DNA of 64,000 nucleotides from Flavobacterium potami (GTDB lineage: Bacteria; Bacteroidota; Bacteroidia; Flavobacteriales; Flavobacteriaceae), in NCBI RefSeq assembly GCF_020026915.1, contig NZ_JAINUY010000001.1, positions 806,001-870,000 of the forward strand. The letters run 5' to 3'. How positions within the stretch are numbered: the first letter of the stretch is position 1; every line of letters begins with the position of its first letter. The notes below the pieces were generated by a model. That model saw nothing but the letters and a program-made list of their open reading frames with translations, was not told where the DNA came from and did not search any database. A program made the translations under genes and the position numbers. This document shows positions 10,173-20,258 of the stretch, piece after piece.

Positions 10173-10460
10173 TTTTCCTTTTCATTCGACATTACAAATC
10201 TTCCAGTTTTCACTGCCAGCGAGTTCCGAGCAGAGAGGCAGCAAGATATCGGTTGTGATACAACCGGACATCTTGCAGATTGCAGGAACGTGGCAATGTT
10301 TAAGAGTCTGTGTAAAATACTCAGACTTCTTTCAAATATTCAGACGAATTTATAAAGGAAAAATGGATACATCCTATCATAGGTAAATTTTGCTTATGAT
10401 GCTTTAAATTGTCATGACTAACTTTAGACTTTAATTTATTAATTTAAAAAAGCTGAAATT
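10173..10460. other. Candidate origin of transfer / divergent mob promoter
   Basis: A 288-bp stretch between the divergent mobA gene and the small gene at 10461. It contains a perfect 7-bp inverted repeat with a 3-nt loop at 10250-10266 (CGGTTGT-GAT-ACAACCG), followed by a short direct repeat of TTGCAG/TGCAG near 10275. An inverted repeat upstream of a relaxase operon is the usual oriT layout, but the nick site cannot be read by eye. The ORFs across this region are antisense shadows without family features. Confidence 0.35.
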
Positions 10461-10751
10461 ATGAGTACAAAGAATTATGCAGCTAAGGTGTTCGATACTG
10501 TATTGAGCATCCCTGGCATGAGTGAGCCAGTGAAGATTGATCTAAAAATTTCACGCAAAAATGTACTGCTTTTATCCCATTTTATAGAAAGAGGACTATT
10601 GCTGGAAAAAGATGAAGGCAGCCTTATGGGAAGCATAGCTAAGGATGAACTTACCGAACTAAAAAACATTTCGCAGGAATGTCTTCAAAAGGCTGGGCTT
10701 GTAGAACTCAATCAAAAGCTTTTGACCTTTATTGATGATGACAAGTCTTAA
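10461..10751 (+). CDS. Small conserved-looking protein next to the mob block
   Basis: A 96-residue acidic, soluble protein. It has no signal peptide, no membrane segment and no motif I recognise; a predicted helical middle part (ISRKNVLLLSHFIERGLLLEKDEG) is the only notable feature. It faces away from the mob operon across the putative oriT. It could be a small regulator or a relaxosome component, but nothing in the sequence proves that. A clear ATG follows an A-rich leader. Confidence 0.6.
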   Translation: MSTKNYAAKVFDTVLSIPGMSEPVKIDLKISRKNVLLLSHFIERGLLLEKDEGSLMGSIAKDELTELKNISQECLQKAGLVELNQKLLTFIDDDKS

Positions 10752-10836
10752 ATAAATGAGTTTTTACCAAAAGGAAATGCTTTGCAGATTTTAATTTGTA
10801 AAGCATTTTTATTTTATGAATTTGAAACAATTAATT

Positions 10837-10873
10837 GGCGTGTTTTTGATGTTTTTTGGCGTGTTTTTGATGT
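10837..10873 (+). repeat. Two 16-bp direct repeats before the MauE-like gene
   Basis: GGCGTGTTTTTGATGT occurs at 10837-10852 and again at 10858-10873, 21 bp apart start to start (two helical turns). It lies about 100 bp upstream of the MauE-like gene and could be a tandem protein-binding site. Confidence 0.55.
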
Positions 10874-10968
10874 GTTTGCTTTCAATTGACTGATTTACAT
10901 TTGTATAAGATAATCATCTTAATAATATGTGATTTTTAAAAATAAGATAAACTTAAAATCTTCAGATT

Positions 10969-12489
10969 ATGAATTCACAGCGATCTCGTAAAAATCTTGT
11001 AATACAGTTAGTTTCTTATTTATTTGTTTTATTGTTTGTATATGCGGCAATAAGCAAACTGCTTGATTTTCAAAACTTTCATGTACAGTTGTCACAATCT
11101 CCTCTATTAAGTGTTTTTTCATCATGGATAGCTGTATTGGTTCCAATAGCTGAACTTTTTACAGCCATATTATTAATAGTGCCAAGCTTTAGATTATGGG
11201 GATTTTATTTTTCTCTTATACTGATGGGAATGTTTACGGTTTACATTTATATTATTCTACATTTTAGTTCTTTTATTCCTTGTTCGTGCGGTGGTGTATT
11301 AGAAAAAATGAGCTGGAATGTCCACTTGCTTTTCAATTTAATATTTATTGTTCTAGCCATTTGGGCGATTTTATTATGCTCAAAAGGCAATGAAAGCAAT
11401 AATTTCATTGGAAGGCATCTGAAGCATATTAAAATAATCTGTTTTTGCTTAGTATTTAGTGCTGTTAGTATTACAATGCTTTTTCTTTCTTCAGAGAATA
11501 TAATGCATTATAACAATCCATTTATCAGAAGTTATCCTGTGCATGCAGCAGAATTTATTTACGAGATTGATTTGAAATTCAATTCATATTATTTTGCTGG
11601 TTCCGATGAGAAAAAAGTATATCTCGGTAATTACACCAATCCTTCACAGGTTTTAGTAATTGATAATAAAAGCAGACAGATTAAAAAGGTTAGAATATTG
11701 TTTAATCCAGACAAGATTCTATTTAAAAACGTTACCATATCAGTTCGTGATTCTTCGTTTTATTTATTTGATGGCAGTGTCCCCAAATATTTTCAGGGAA
11801 GCCTGAAAAATTGGAAAATTAATAATGAATTTAATGGATTTCCTTATTTCACAAAAGCAGTTCCACTCGATGATGTTAGTGCTGTATTTCGTTCTAATAA
11901 TGCAAAGAATTCAGCAAACGTACTTGGAATTTACAACGCTTCAGATGAATCTGGAAAGATCAGATATAAAAGAGATTTATTAGAACGGCAGACAGACGGT
12001 ATTTTTGATACCGATGGGATGTTAATGTACAGTTCAAAGCTGGAAAAAATTGTTTATCTCTATTATTACCGGAACGAATTTATAATAGCTGATAAACTTG
12101 GAAGTTTGTCTTACAGAGGGCATACAATCGATACCATAAAGAATGTAAAGATAAAAACAGCGTCTTTAAAAAATGATACAGAGAGAACTATTTCTTCACC
12201 TGTTTATATTGTAAATGCACATTCTGCTATTTATAAAAATCTGCTTTTTGTGAATTCAAAAATTAGAGGAAGAAATGAAATTGATAAACTTTGGGAACGT
12301 TCCTCTATTATTGATTTGTATGATATTAAAACTAACAAATACCTCCTGAGCTTTCCAGTTTATCATATAGGAAAAAAAGGATTACGTTCTTTAACTATAA
12401 CTGAAGAAAATTTATATGCTTTGATTGGCAAAACTCTTGTTGTATATAAGTTTAGTGATATCATTAAAAAGGAAATCTTATCACATTAA
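10969..12489 (+). CDS. MauE/DoxX-like membrane redox protein with extracytoplasmic domain
   Basis: A 506-residue protein. The first ~170 residues hold about five hydrophobic segments and resemble MauE-type redox-associated membrane proteins; a PCSCGG motif places C105 and C107 at the membrane face. The remaining ~330 residues are polar, beta-rich and without a named domain, with repeated Y/F-rich strands that could form a propeller-like fold outside the cytoplasmic membrane. About 100 bp downstream lies the Cys-rich DUF6520 peptide gene on the same strand. A role in making or keeping disulfides of that peptide is an inference from family and neighbourhood. Confidence 0.68.
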   Translation: MNSQRSRKNLVIQLVSYLFVLLFVYAAISKLLDFQNFHVQLSQSPLLSVFSSWIAVLVPIAELFTAILLIVPSFRLWGFYFSLILMGMFTVYIYIILHFSSFIPCSCGGVLEKMSWNVHLLFNLIFIVLAIWAILLCSKGNESNNFIGRHLKHIKIICFCLVFSAVSITMLFLSSENIMHYNNPFIRSYPVHAAEFIYEIDLKFNSYYFAGSDEKKVYLGNYTNPSQVLVIDNKSRQIKKVRILFNPDKILFKNVTISVRDSSFYLFDGSVPKYFQGSLKNWKINNEFNGFPYFTKAVPLDDVSAVFRSNNAKNSANVLGIYNASDESGKIRYKRDLLERQTDGIFDTDGMLMYSSKLEKIVYLYYYRNEFIIADKLGSLSYRGHTIDTIKNVKIKTASLKNDTERTISSPVYIVNAHSAIYKNLLFVNSKIRGRNEIDKLWERSSIIDLYDIKTNKYLLSFPVYHIGKKGLRSLTITEENLYALIGKTLVVYKFSDIIKKEILSH

Positions 12490-12589
12490 ATATTTTATCA
12501 AAACATTAAGATATACCGGCCGGTATCAGGATTAAGATCGAAAACCTGTAGAAAAAAGTAGATCACACTATAATTTAAAAATTAAAATC

Positions 12590-12874
12590 ATGAAAACTTT
12601 AAGTTTAAAAAATCTGCTGCCAGCAGGAGTTATCGCTTTGGCAGTCTGTGGTGCATTTGCAACCACTTCGATGCAGAGCGCTTCGAAAAAAACAACCTCT
12701 CTGCAACAAGGCTATAATGCCTTGTCAAATAACAAATGTGGTAACGTGTCAGTAGATTGCGACAACATTCCGAGTGATAATTTCTGTCATATTTCTGGTG
12801 ACTCGGGACCGTTGGCCTATGAGAAAACAACAAACAGTAATTGTCTAACGCCTTTATATCGTTATGACAATTGA
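12590..12874 (+). CDS. DUF6520-type secreted Cys-rich small protein
   Basis: A 94-residue protein. The N-terminus is basic followed by a hydrophobic core (LLPAGVIALAVCGAFATTS), a clear export signal. The mature part has four cysteines (KCG, DCD, FCH, NCL), enough for two disulfides, and ends in an aromatic LYRYDN tail. This matches the flavobacterial DUF6520 pattern as I know it. It follows the MauE-like gene and is closed by a strong terminator at 12891. Peptides like this are of unknown function; toxin, signal or structural roles are all open. Confidence 0.7.
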   Translation: MKTLSLKNLLPAGVIALAVCGAFATTSMQSASKKTTSLQQGYNALSNNKCGNVSVDCDNIPSDNFCHISGDSGPLAYEKTTNSNCLTPLYRYDN

Positions 12875-12890
12875 ATCCATTATTAAAATG

Positions 12891-12926
12891 ACAATGCAGT
12901 TCGTAATTAGAACTGCATTGTTTTTT
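12891..12926 (+). terminator. Rho-independent terminator after the DUF6520 gene
   Basis: A 12-bp perfect stem (ACAATGCAGTTC / GAACTGCATTGT) with a 7-nt loop, followed by a run of Ts. It separates the plus-strand pair from the convergent S9 peptidase gene. Confidence 0.85.
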
Positions 12927-12934
12927 CTAATTTA

Positions 12935-15598
12935 TTATTTAGTACCCTTTTCGACCCAAAGAGCAGATTGATCATTTTTTAAAAAATAACGAAACCAATC
13001 CATAGTACGTTCGGTAACGTCTTTTTGATTTAAAGGTTTTATTAATAGGTGTGCCTCATCGGGATACTGAAGCATGATACACTTTTTACCAAGTCTGCGA
13101 AGCGCAAGATAAAATTCAAAACTTTGGTGCGTATCTACCTGTGAGTCGACTTTACCTGTCCATAACAATACAGGTGTATTTACATTCTTTACGTGGGCAA
13201 TAGGTGAGTTTGACCAGTATGATTCTGGTGCTTCATAAGGTGTTGCCTGCATTGTCCACTGTTCAATTCCAAATCTCCACATATCAGGTTTTCCAGATTT
13301 ACTGTTTATAGTATGGTAGTAACTGTTCAGATCCGTAATTGCACCACTAGCGATTGCAGCAGAAAACAGCTGAGTTTGAGTAATAATGAAAGAAGATTCA
13401 AAACCTCCGTAAGAATGTCCCACCAGACCAATTTTCGAGGAATCAACTATTCCTGTTTCCACTACCTCGTTTACTGCTGATATGACACAGGATAATGCAG
13501 AGACCCCTGGATTTTTAGCTTCCAATAATAAATCTGGTTTCAAAACAAAGTAGTTTTCAGAGGTAAAAAGAGTTGTATTAAAACCGTTTACATTTTCATA
13601 AGTTGGATTTTCAAATTTATGCAATTGATTAGACTGCCTGTCATAAATTTTTACAATCATAGGGTATTTTATTTTTGGGTCATACTGTGCAGGGTAATAT
13701 AGAACAGCTTTCAATGAATGTCCTGTGATGCTGTAGTTAATTAATTCGGATTTACCCCAAAAGAACTTTTCCTGCTTAGGATTACTTTTTAAAATTGTTA
13801 TCGATTCTTTATTTTTTTCCTTCAGAACAAGTTGTGGAGATATATCAAATTTCTGCTCTCTGAAATAAAAATTCTTCTTTTCAACACCATAATTTAATTG
13901 ATCAATAAAACTGTTCTTATATACTATTGGTTTTAAGGAACCATCTGGATTCCATCTGAAATATCCTGTTTTTCCATCTTCTCCTTCGGCCTGAAGTATT
14001 AGGTCTTTTCGGATATCGATTTCTCGGCCTATTAGTCCGTCATAAATATAATTATCAATATTTTTATTAGCCATATCGGCAATGCGGAATCTGATTTTTT
14101 CTTCTTTACCACGTGTTAATCTTCTTGCTTCATTACCTGAGGTTGAAAGCACCCAGATATCATAGTTATCATAGGTTACAAGCTCATTATCGTCAACAGT
14201 CCATCCCGGACTGCCGCATATTGATTCTATTCGAAGGTCATGTAACTTTGCAGTGAATTTTACCCCAAGAGATGCGGTCAAATTGATGTGTTTTTTTTCT
14301 TCAAAATTGTAAACCCACCAATTGTTTTCACTAAAGTAAGCTAAGCTTTTTCCTTTTGGCGAAGCAATCAGGTTTTTATGATCATAGGACTGTCTTTGTA
14401 ATAAAAGACTCCTTTGAAAAGTAGTGAGATTTAAAAGATAATAATCTCTAGGACCGTTGAAATCAAATTGCGGTTCATACTGCTTAGGATTAGAAACTAT
14501 GGCATATTTATAATTACCGCTGAGTATTACTTTTGGATATTCATTTGAGGTAACTATTGTAAAATTAGTTGTTTTAGGAATCCACATTACTGTTTTAGGG
14601 CCATTTTCAAAATCACCAAAGTTTTTTTCCTGTAAATAGGTCCATTTGTCATTCCCATTCCATATTTCTACATCCGAATGATGTTTGCCAGTGATAATCT
14701 CATCTTGATTTTTAACTGAAAAGAATACTTTTTCACCATCATCAGAAATAAAAATTCCATTTAGATTTTCATAAATGATATTCATATTTTTTGGGAAGCT
14801 AACAGCACTAGAACTGTCGAGTTTATACAATTTGTCTTCTTTTGGCAAATAATATAATAAAGCATTAATCTTCATATTTCGATCCTGCTGGTAGAAGGCT
14901 AGCGCATTGCCGATTTTATTCCATGTTAGCCCCATGAAATGGTCTTTTTTATTTAAAACAATAAGCTTAGAATAATTTTCCGTTTTAAGGTTAATTTGAG
15001 ATACAAAAGATGTGTTTTTATCTTTGCTGAAATAAGCAAGCTGAGTGCCAGATGGACAGAGACTAAAATCGGTCACGTCTTCAATTTCTCTTACTTTGCT
15101 ATTTTTTAAAGAGCGTATTACAAGTTTCTTTTTTGCTTCTTTGGAAGCAAGAAGAAAAATTAACTGATCTGTCTGCTGACTGTAGGAATAACGATCGGTA
15201 TTGGAAAGATTTTCTCTTACAGCTGTTTTTAAGTCTACAATAGCAATATCCTTATCTATCTGACAAATAAATTTACTTCCGGCAAAAAAACCGTTTCTGC
15301 CTTTGGGAAAACTGTATAATTTATGCGAAAAATTATTACGGATAAAAAGGGTGTCATTGCCTTTTTCATATTCCATTTTATAACAAACCCATTTCTCATC
15401 AGAAGAGACTTTATCTATAATTAATTTTCCCCATCCATAATAATCCGATGAAACCAATTGCTTTTTTTTTTGCACCACCTGCCCCCATAAGGGACAGGCT
15501 ACTAATGGCAAAATAAAAAATAAAAATAAAAAAAATCTTAGTTGAGTTAGTCTTTTAATGTAATTTCCGATTAACATACTCATGTTTAGTGTAGACAT
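12935..15598 (-). CDS. S9 family serine peptidase (prolyl oligopeptidase-like)
   Basis: An 887-residue exported peptidase. A hydrophobic segment near residues 22-40 is the export signal. The middle is a beta-propeller-like region. The C-terminal ~250 residues are an alpha/beta hydrolase with the nucleophile Ser729 in GHSYGG, an Asp in GKVDSQVD and the catalytic His in DEAH. It is the third gene of a minus-strand set after SusC and SusD, 10 bp downstream of susD. Family members cleave short peptides, often after proline or as dipeptidyl peptidases. With a SusCD pair this suggests peptide rather than sugar uptake or processing. Confidence 0.85.
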   Translation of the reverse strand: MSTLNMSMLIGNYIKRLTQLRFFLFLFFILPLVACPLWGQVVQKKKQLVSSDYYGWGKLIIDKVSSDEKWVCYKMEYEKGNDTLFIRNNFSHKLYSFPKGRNGFFAGSKFICQIDKDIAIVDLKTAVRENLSNTDRYSYSQQTDQLIFLLASKEAKKKLVIRSLKNSKVREIEDVTDFSLCPSGTQLAYFSKDKNTSFVSQINLKTENYSKLIVLNKKDHFMGLTWNKIGNALAFYQQDRNMKINALLYYLPKEDKLYKLDSSSAVSFPKNMNIIYENLNGIFISDDGEKVFFSVKNQDEIITGKHHSDVEIWNGNDKWTYLQEKNFGDFENGPKTVMWIPKTTNFTIVTSNEYPKVILSGNYKYAIVSNPKQYEPQFDFNGPRDYYLLNLTTFQRSLLLQRQSYDHKNLIASPKGKSLAYFSENNWWVYNFEEKKHINLTASLGVKFTAKLHDLRIESICGSPGWTVDDNELVTYDNYDIWVLSTSGNEARRLTRGKEEKIRFRIADMANKNIDNYIYDGLIGREIDIRKDLILQAEGEDGKTGYFRWNPDGSLKPIVYKNSFIDQLNYGVEKKNFYFREQKFDISPQLVLKEKNKESITILKSNPKQEKFFWGKSELINYSITGHSLKAVLYYPAQYDPKIKYPMIVKIYDRQSNQLHKFENPTYENVNGFNTTLFTSENYFVLKPDLLLEAKNPGVSALSCVISAVNEVVETGIVDSSKIGLVGHSYGGFESSFIITQTQLFSAAIASGAITDLNSYYHTINSKSGKPDMWRFGIEQWTMQATPYEAPESYWSNSPIAHVKNVNTPVLLWTGKVDSQVDTHQSFEFYLALRRLGKKCIMLQYPDEAHLLIKPLNQKDVTERTMDWFRYFLKNDQSALWVEKGTK

Positions 15599-15608
15599 AA
15601 TAAAGTAT

Positions 15609-16994
15609 TTAGTATCCTGTATTTTGAGGCCTTAAGTTTGGATTAGCGGTCAGTTCTGTTTGTGGCAGCGGAAATAAAGCATCGCTGCTGTTCCAGCCAG
15701 GCTTAATTCCGTTTAGTGAAGAATCTAATTTACCTGATCGCTTAAGATCGAAAAAGCGATGTCCATATTCTGTAAAGAGTTCCCATCGACGCTCTAAATG
15801 AATTGCATCTAAAATTTCCTGCTGTGTCACAGCAGTGGTATTGTTTAGTCCTGCGCGATTTCTAATTTTGTTTAGATCTTCTTTTGCCCCAATTAAGTCA
15901 CCTTGGTAGGCTCTGGCTTCTGCCCTGATAAGATATTGTTCAGCAAGTCTCAGTACTACTGCATACTCTTTAGATGGCGCAGTAAAATCTTTTTCTTTAT
16001 ACTTATAAGAATGAAAATAGGTTTGGCTTCCTTTTGTAACGGATTTAATCCAGTTTGTTTTTCGTAGATCAGCTGAGTTGAATGAACCTACCAGCTGACT
16101 ATCCAATGATACAGAGGGTGGTGGTATTGATGTGAAAATAAAAAAAGCTCCATCGGCTGTGTTTTGTCCTGTTAATTCAGATTGTAACCGCCAAATGGTC
16201 TCGGATGAAGAAATTAAAAATACATTTGAAACATTTTCTAATTTATACTCGCTGCTCTGATTTAAAACTGCAGATGCGCTATTTGAAGCTTCCGGATAAG
16301 CTTTTAGATAAAGATAGACTCTTGAAAGCAATGCCTGAGCAGCACTCACACTCGGCTGTACACGAGCAGAATCGTCATCTTTACTGCGTAAAAGTAAGGA
16401 AGCGTGCTGTAGATCAGTAACAACTAAACGATATACTTGGTCTACTGAAGTTTTAGAAATAATGCTGTTTTGTTTGTAATCGGTCTGTGTAGCATATGGA
16501 ATATCTCCGAATATATTTGTGAGATAAAAATGAAGTAAAGCACGAATAAATAATGCTTCTCCTTCGAGTTGATTTTTTTGCTGAACAGTTAGATTTTTAC
16601 TAGACTTGGTACCCTGAATTACAAGGTTAGCGGCATAAATTTGATTATAGGAGGCATTCCAATATCCAGTAACATATGTATTTGTCGGTAATAAAGAATT
16701 ACGATAAAAATTATAGCTCGCTTTTGAAGGATTGTCCACACAGGTGATCTCATCGGCGTAATTTCCGAGCTGATTTGAAATTCCAAGCTGGCCACCTGTT
16801 AAAATACCTTTATCTCTAATACTTGTGTAAATATTAGTTAAGGCTGCTTCTGCGGTATTGTAATCCTCAAATACACTTTCTGTGGTCAATTGTGACTTTG
16901 GCAGATCAACCTCAACAAATGACTGGCATGATGATACCAAACTAATAATCAATAAGTAAAATATTATTGGAATTATGAAATATGTTGTTTTCAT
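15609..16994 (-). CDS. SusD/RagB-like outer-membrane lipoprotein (peptidase locus)
   Basis: A 461-residue protein with a lipoprotein signal (LLIISLVSSC), SusD-type TPR-like helices, and the C-terminal RRWELFTEYGHRFFDLKR block that marks RagB/SusD proteins. It would be the surface lid of the neighbouring SusC channel. It lies between susC (10 bp away) and the S9 peptidase gene (10 bp away) in one operon, and the ligand is probably a peptide. Confidence 0.9.
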   Translation of the reverse strand: MKTTYFIIPIIFYLLIISLVSSCQSFVEVDLPKSQLTTESVFEDYNTAEAALTNIYTSIRDKGILTGGQLGISNQLGNYADEITCVDNPSKASYNFYRNSLLPTNTYVTGYWNASYNQIYAANLVIQGTKSSKNLTVQQKNQLEGEALFIRALLHFYLTNIFGDIPYATQTDYKQNSIISKTSVDQVYRLVVTDLQHASLLLRSKDDDSARVQPSVSAAQALLSRVYLYLKAYPEASNSASAVLNQSSEYKLENVSNVFLISSSETIWRLQSELTGQNTADGAFFIFTSIPPPSVSLDSQLVGSFNSADLRKTNWIKSVTKGSQTYFHSYKYKEKDFTAPSKEYAVVLRLAEQYLIRAEARAYQGDLIGAKEDLNKIRNRAGLNNTTAVTQQEILDAIHLERRWELFTEYGHRFFDLKRSGKLDSSLNGIKPGWNSSDALFPLPQTELTANPNLRPQNTGY

Positions 16995-17004
16995 CTTAGA
17001 TAAT

Positions 17005-20000
17005 TTAGAATGTTAATTGAATTCCTGTATTAATTACTTTTAATGGTGGCAAATAACCGTAAGAAATAAATTCAGGATCTCCGTCCTTATATTTTGTAAA
17101 AGTCAACAGGTTTTGACCCTGCAGCATAATTTTACATTTAAGACCTTTTAGACTTAATGGGAGATCATAGGTGAGAGATATATTTTTTAATCTAATAAAA
17201 GATGCGTCTGTTATAGCGCCTGTACTTTGTGAGTAGAGGGAATCTGCATTTAGTGCATCATTATTATATCCAGTGGTATATATCTGATGGAATGAATTAT
17301 CTCCCGGCTGCATCCAACTGTCAGTAAGTCTGTCTATCTGATTTAGCATCTGACCGGCACCGCTTACAGGGTAAGATCTGTTTTTCTGTTTTGAAAACTG
17401 GAACAGGAAATCCAGATTTAAATTTTTATAGCTGATTTGATTTTGTATCCCCCCATAATATTTTGGATTTAAATCTACTACAGCCTGTCTATCATCGGGA
17501 AAGGTGATTCTGCCATCATCATTTAGATCTTCAAATTCATAAATTCCAGTCTGCGGATTGACTCCCTTAAAATTGTAAAGCAGATTAATATTTAATGGCT
17601 GGCCTATACGATACTGCTGACTATAGGTTGAAGTTTGCAGACTAGGAAAATCTACCAGCTTATTTTTAGCAAATGTCAAATTGAGATTTGTAGACCAGTT
17701 AAAGCTTTTCCCACTAATATTTACTGTTCGCAAGGTTAATTCAAGTCCAGTGTTTTCTACTACAGCATCTAAATTAGACTGCAATGAAGTAAAGCCGGTT
17801 GTTGCTGGGAGCGGAATACCAACCAGTTGATTTGAAGAGCGGTTTTTATAAATGGCTCCTGTAACATATATTCTATCATGCAAGAAACCTAGTTCAAGAG
17901 CCAGTTCAATTTTTTTATTAGTTTCCCATCCAAAATCTCTATTAAAGAGGCGGGTGGGCTGAACTCCTGTTACTCCATTGTATATTTTACCTGAAGTTGT
18001 GTAAGTGTCAAGAAACATATAATCGCCAATTTGATCACTACCTGTTATTCCATAGCTCGATCTTATTTTTCCATAGCTCAGCCATCGATTATTCTCCAGA
18101 AAAGTTTCCTTAGAGAATATCCATGCGATACCGGCAGCTCCAAAATTTGCAAATTGATTTCTTGGTCCAAATCTGCTTGAACCATCACGACGGCCGGTAA
18201 GATTAACAATATATCGCTGTTTCCAATTGTAATTTAATCGACCAAAGAATGCTTGATATTTATATAGTGTCTCATCATCGGTATATATTCTAATATTTTT
18301 TGCGGCAGCAATATTATAGATCAAACTATTAGAGGTAAATCCAATTCCTGATAGATTAATTCTCTCTGTTTTCTGGCTCTGAAAAGTAGCTCCAGCCAAA
18401 ATATCTATTTTGCCAGCTCCCAGATTTTTTGACCAGTTTATCTGCGGTTCGATAATCCATGAGCTTCGTTTGGTATCGTTTAAAAATATTGCTGAATCAT
18501 CGCTCGTTGCTTCATATGCAGGATCAGCCATAGTTGAAGGTATAATTCGGGTTTCTTTAGTATCCAGACTTGTAAAACCAAAACTGCTTTTTATTGTAAG
18601 ATCCTTCCATATTTCATATGATATCAACGTATTTGCCAGAAGATCGTTAGTCTTTGACTCGTATTTGCTTTCAAGATTTCTAAGAGGATTTTCCCATGTT
18701 GAATTCTCCCAGTTTAATTGCCCATCTGAAGTATAAACTGCAGGTGCATTTGGTGCGAGATATCTCGCTTCATTAGTAAAATCAAAAGAAGGCTGGTTGT
18801 TGTCCTGAACATTATATGACCCTGAAAATGATATCTTAAATTTATTATCGTCTGAATGATGATTAAGGTTAATGTGACCACCGCCTCTTTTGTAAAAGAA
18901 TTCACCCGGAAAAACGGTTGTTTCCCTGTGAAAATTTCCGCTTATAAGAAATTGTGTATTTTCAGAGCCTCCATTAACTGTTCCCTGAAAATCCGATGTT
19001 TGGGATGTGCGTCCAAGAAGTTCCTTTTGCCAGTCGGTGTAGCGGTTCTGATCCCATGTCCCGTTAACATCATAATCATAAGGACCATACTCAGTTAATC
19101 CGTCATTTATAAATGCCTGTTTTCTCATTTTAATATATTGCTCTGTATTCATCAGTTTTGGAAGTTTTGTAACATTTCCAAAACCAGTAGATGCCAGTAA
19201 ATTGAAGGATGTTTTTCCTTTTTTTCCTTTTTTGGTTGTGATGAGCACGACACCATTAGCTCCTCTGGAACCGTATATTGATGTCGCATCGGCATCTTTG
19301 AGAACTTCAATGCTTTCAATATTATCTGGATTAATATTGTTAAGAGGATTCACACCGGAAGGAAAAGCGGTAGCGGTTAGACTTGAACTAATGATATCTG
19401 AGGAATAGGGAACACCATCTATAATATACAGCGGTGAATTACCATCTGCCCGTATACTGTTCTGTCCCCTGATTTTTATATCAAAACTACCCCCGGGAAT
19501 ACCTGTTCGCTGAGTAATATTTACACCAGCCATTCGACCCTGCATAGTAGCCATCACATTTGTAACAGGCTGATTTTCGATTTCCTTAGAGGTGATTCTA
19601 GCAATACTGCCTGTTCTTTCACTTTCTTTTACGGAGTAATACCCTGCATTTACACGAACTTCCTGAAGAACAGTTGTATCGTATTGCAGTATGATGTTTA
19701 AGAGAGTTCGTCCTTTTACAGTAATTAATGCAGTTTTGAAGCCTATAAAAGATACAATAAGTGTATCAGAAGGCGAAGCTGTAATCGAATACTGCCCGTT
19801 GTAGTCTGAAATAACTGCTGAATTCAGTTTGTTTTTTACAGAAATTGTAACACCGGGCAGAGGACTAGTGCCGTCTGTTACGGCTCCATGAATGGCATGC
19901 TGCTGAAAAAGTGAAGACGAAAGGCAAGTGTTTTTTTTGGCATAAATAGGGGAGATACACGATATTATTCCCATAAAAATTAGGCAATAAAGCTCTTTCC

Positions 20001-20028
20001 CACCCTTGTAGAATGAAAAATAATTCAT
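17005..20028 (-). CDS. SusC/RagA-like TonB-dependent receptor (peptidase locus)
   Basis: A 1007-residue outer-membrane transporter. After a signal segment it has a carboxypeptidase-D-like regulatory domain (GAVTDGTSPLPGVTISV), a TonB plug with the SusC hallmark LYIIDGVPYS and SIEVLKDADATSIYGSRGANGVVLITTKKG, then a long beta-barrel ending in an aromatic residue (QLTF). It is first in the three-gene operon with SusD and the S9 peptidase. The region upstream carries the 6S-like RNA candidate rather than a recognisable operator. Confidence 0.92.
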   Translation of the reverse strand: MNYFSFYKGGKELYCLIFMGIISCISPIYAKKNTCLSSSLFQQHAIHGAVTDGTSPLPGVTISVKNKLNSAVISDYNGQYSITASPSDTLIVSFIGFKTALITVKGRTLLNIILQYDTTVLQEVRVNAGYYSVKESERTGSIARITSKEIENQPVTNVMATMQGRMAGVNITQRTGIPGGSFDIKIRGQNSIRADGNSPLYIIDGVPYSSDIISSSLTATAFPSGVNPLNNINPDNIESIEVLKDADATSIYGSRGANGVVLITTKKGKKGKTSFNLLASTGFGNVTKLPKLMNTEQYIKMRKQAFINDGLTEYGPYDYDVNGTWDQNRYTDWQKELLGRTSQTSDFQGTVNGGSENTQFLISGNFHRETTVFPGEFFYKRGGGHINLNHHSDDNKFKISFSGSYNVQDNNQPSFDFTNEARYLAPNAPAVYTSDGQLNWENSTWENPLRNLESKYESKTNDLLANTLISYEIWKDLTIKSSFGFTSLDTKETRIIPSTMADPAYEATSDDSAIFLNDTKRSSWIIEPQINWSKNLGAGKIDILAGATFQSQKTERINLSGIGFTSNSLIYNIAAAKNIRIYTDDETLYKYQAFFGRLNYNWKQRYIVNLTGRRDGSSRFGPRNQFANFGAAGIAWIFSKETFLENNRWLSYGKIRSSYGITGSDQIGDYMFLDTYTTSGKIYNGVTGVQPTRLFNRDFGWETNKKIELALELGFLHDRIYVTGAIYKNRSSNQLVGIPLPATTGFTSLQSNLDAVVENTGLELTLRTVNISGKSFNWSTNLNLTFAKNKLVDFPSLQTSTYSQQYRIGQPLNINLLYNFKGVNPQTGIYEFEDLNDDGRITFPDDRQAVVDLNPKYYGGIQNQISYKNLNLDFLFQFSKQKNRSYPVSGAGQMLNQIDRLTDSWMQPGDNSFHQIYTTGYNNDALNADSLYSQSTGAITDASFIRLKNISLTYDLPLSLKGLKCKIMLQGQNLLTFTKYKDGDPEFISYGYLPPLKVINTGIQLTF

Positions 20029-20258
20029 AATATTGGAATTGGTTAGTTAAAAGGTTTTTGATTAGCTAAGGTCCTCTGCTCTAGTTTGGTCGCTGCAGCT
20101 GAGGGCCATTTTTTATGCATTAAGTAAACGGCTTAACGAACATAAAGTGATTTTTTGTTTAATACACAGGCAATGATTAATTAAAAAGTTCAACTTCTCG
20201 AAAGTTGCGAAACTTGAAATGAAAACAAAACCGCTAAGAATAGAAAGGGAGTTTTAAC

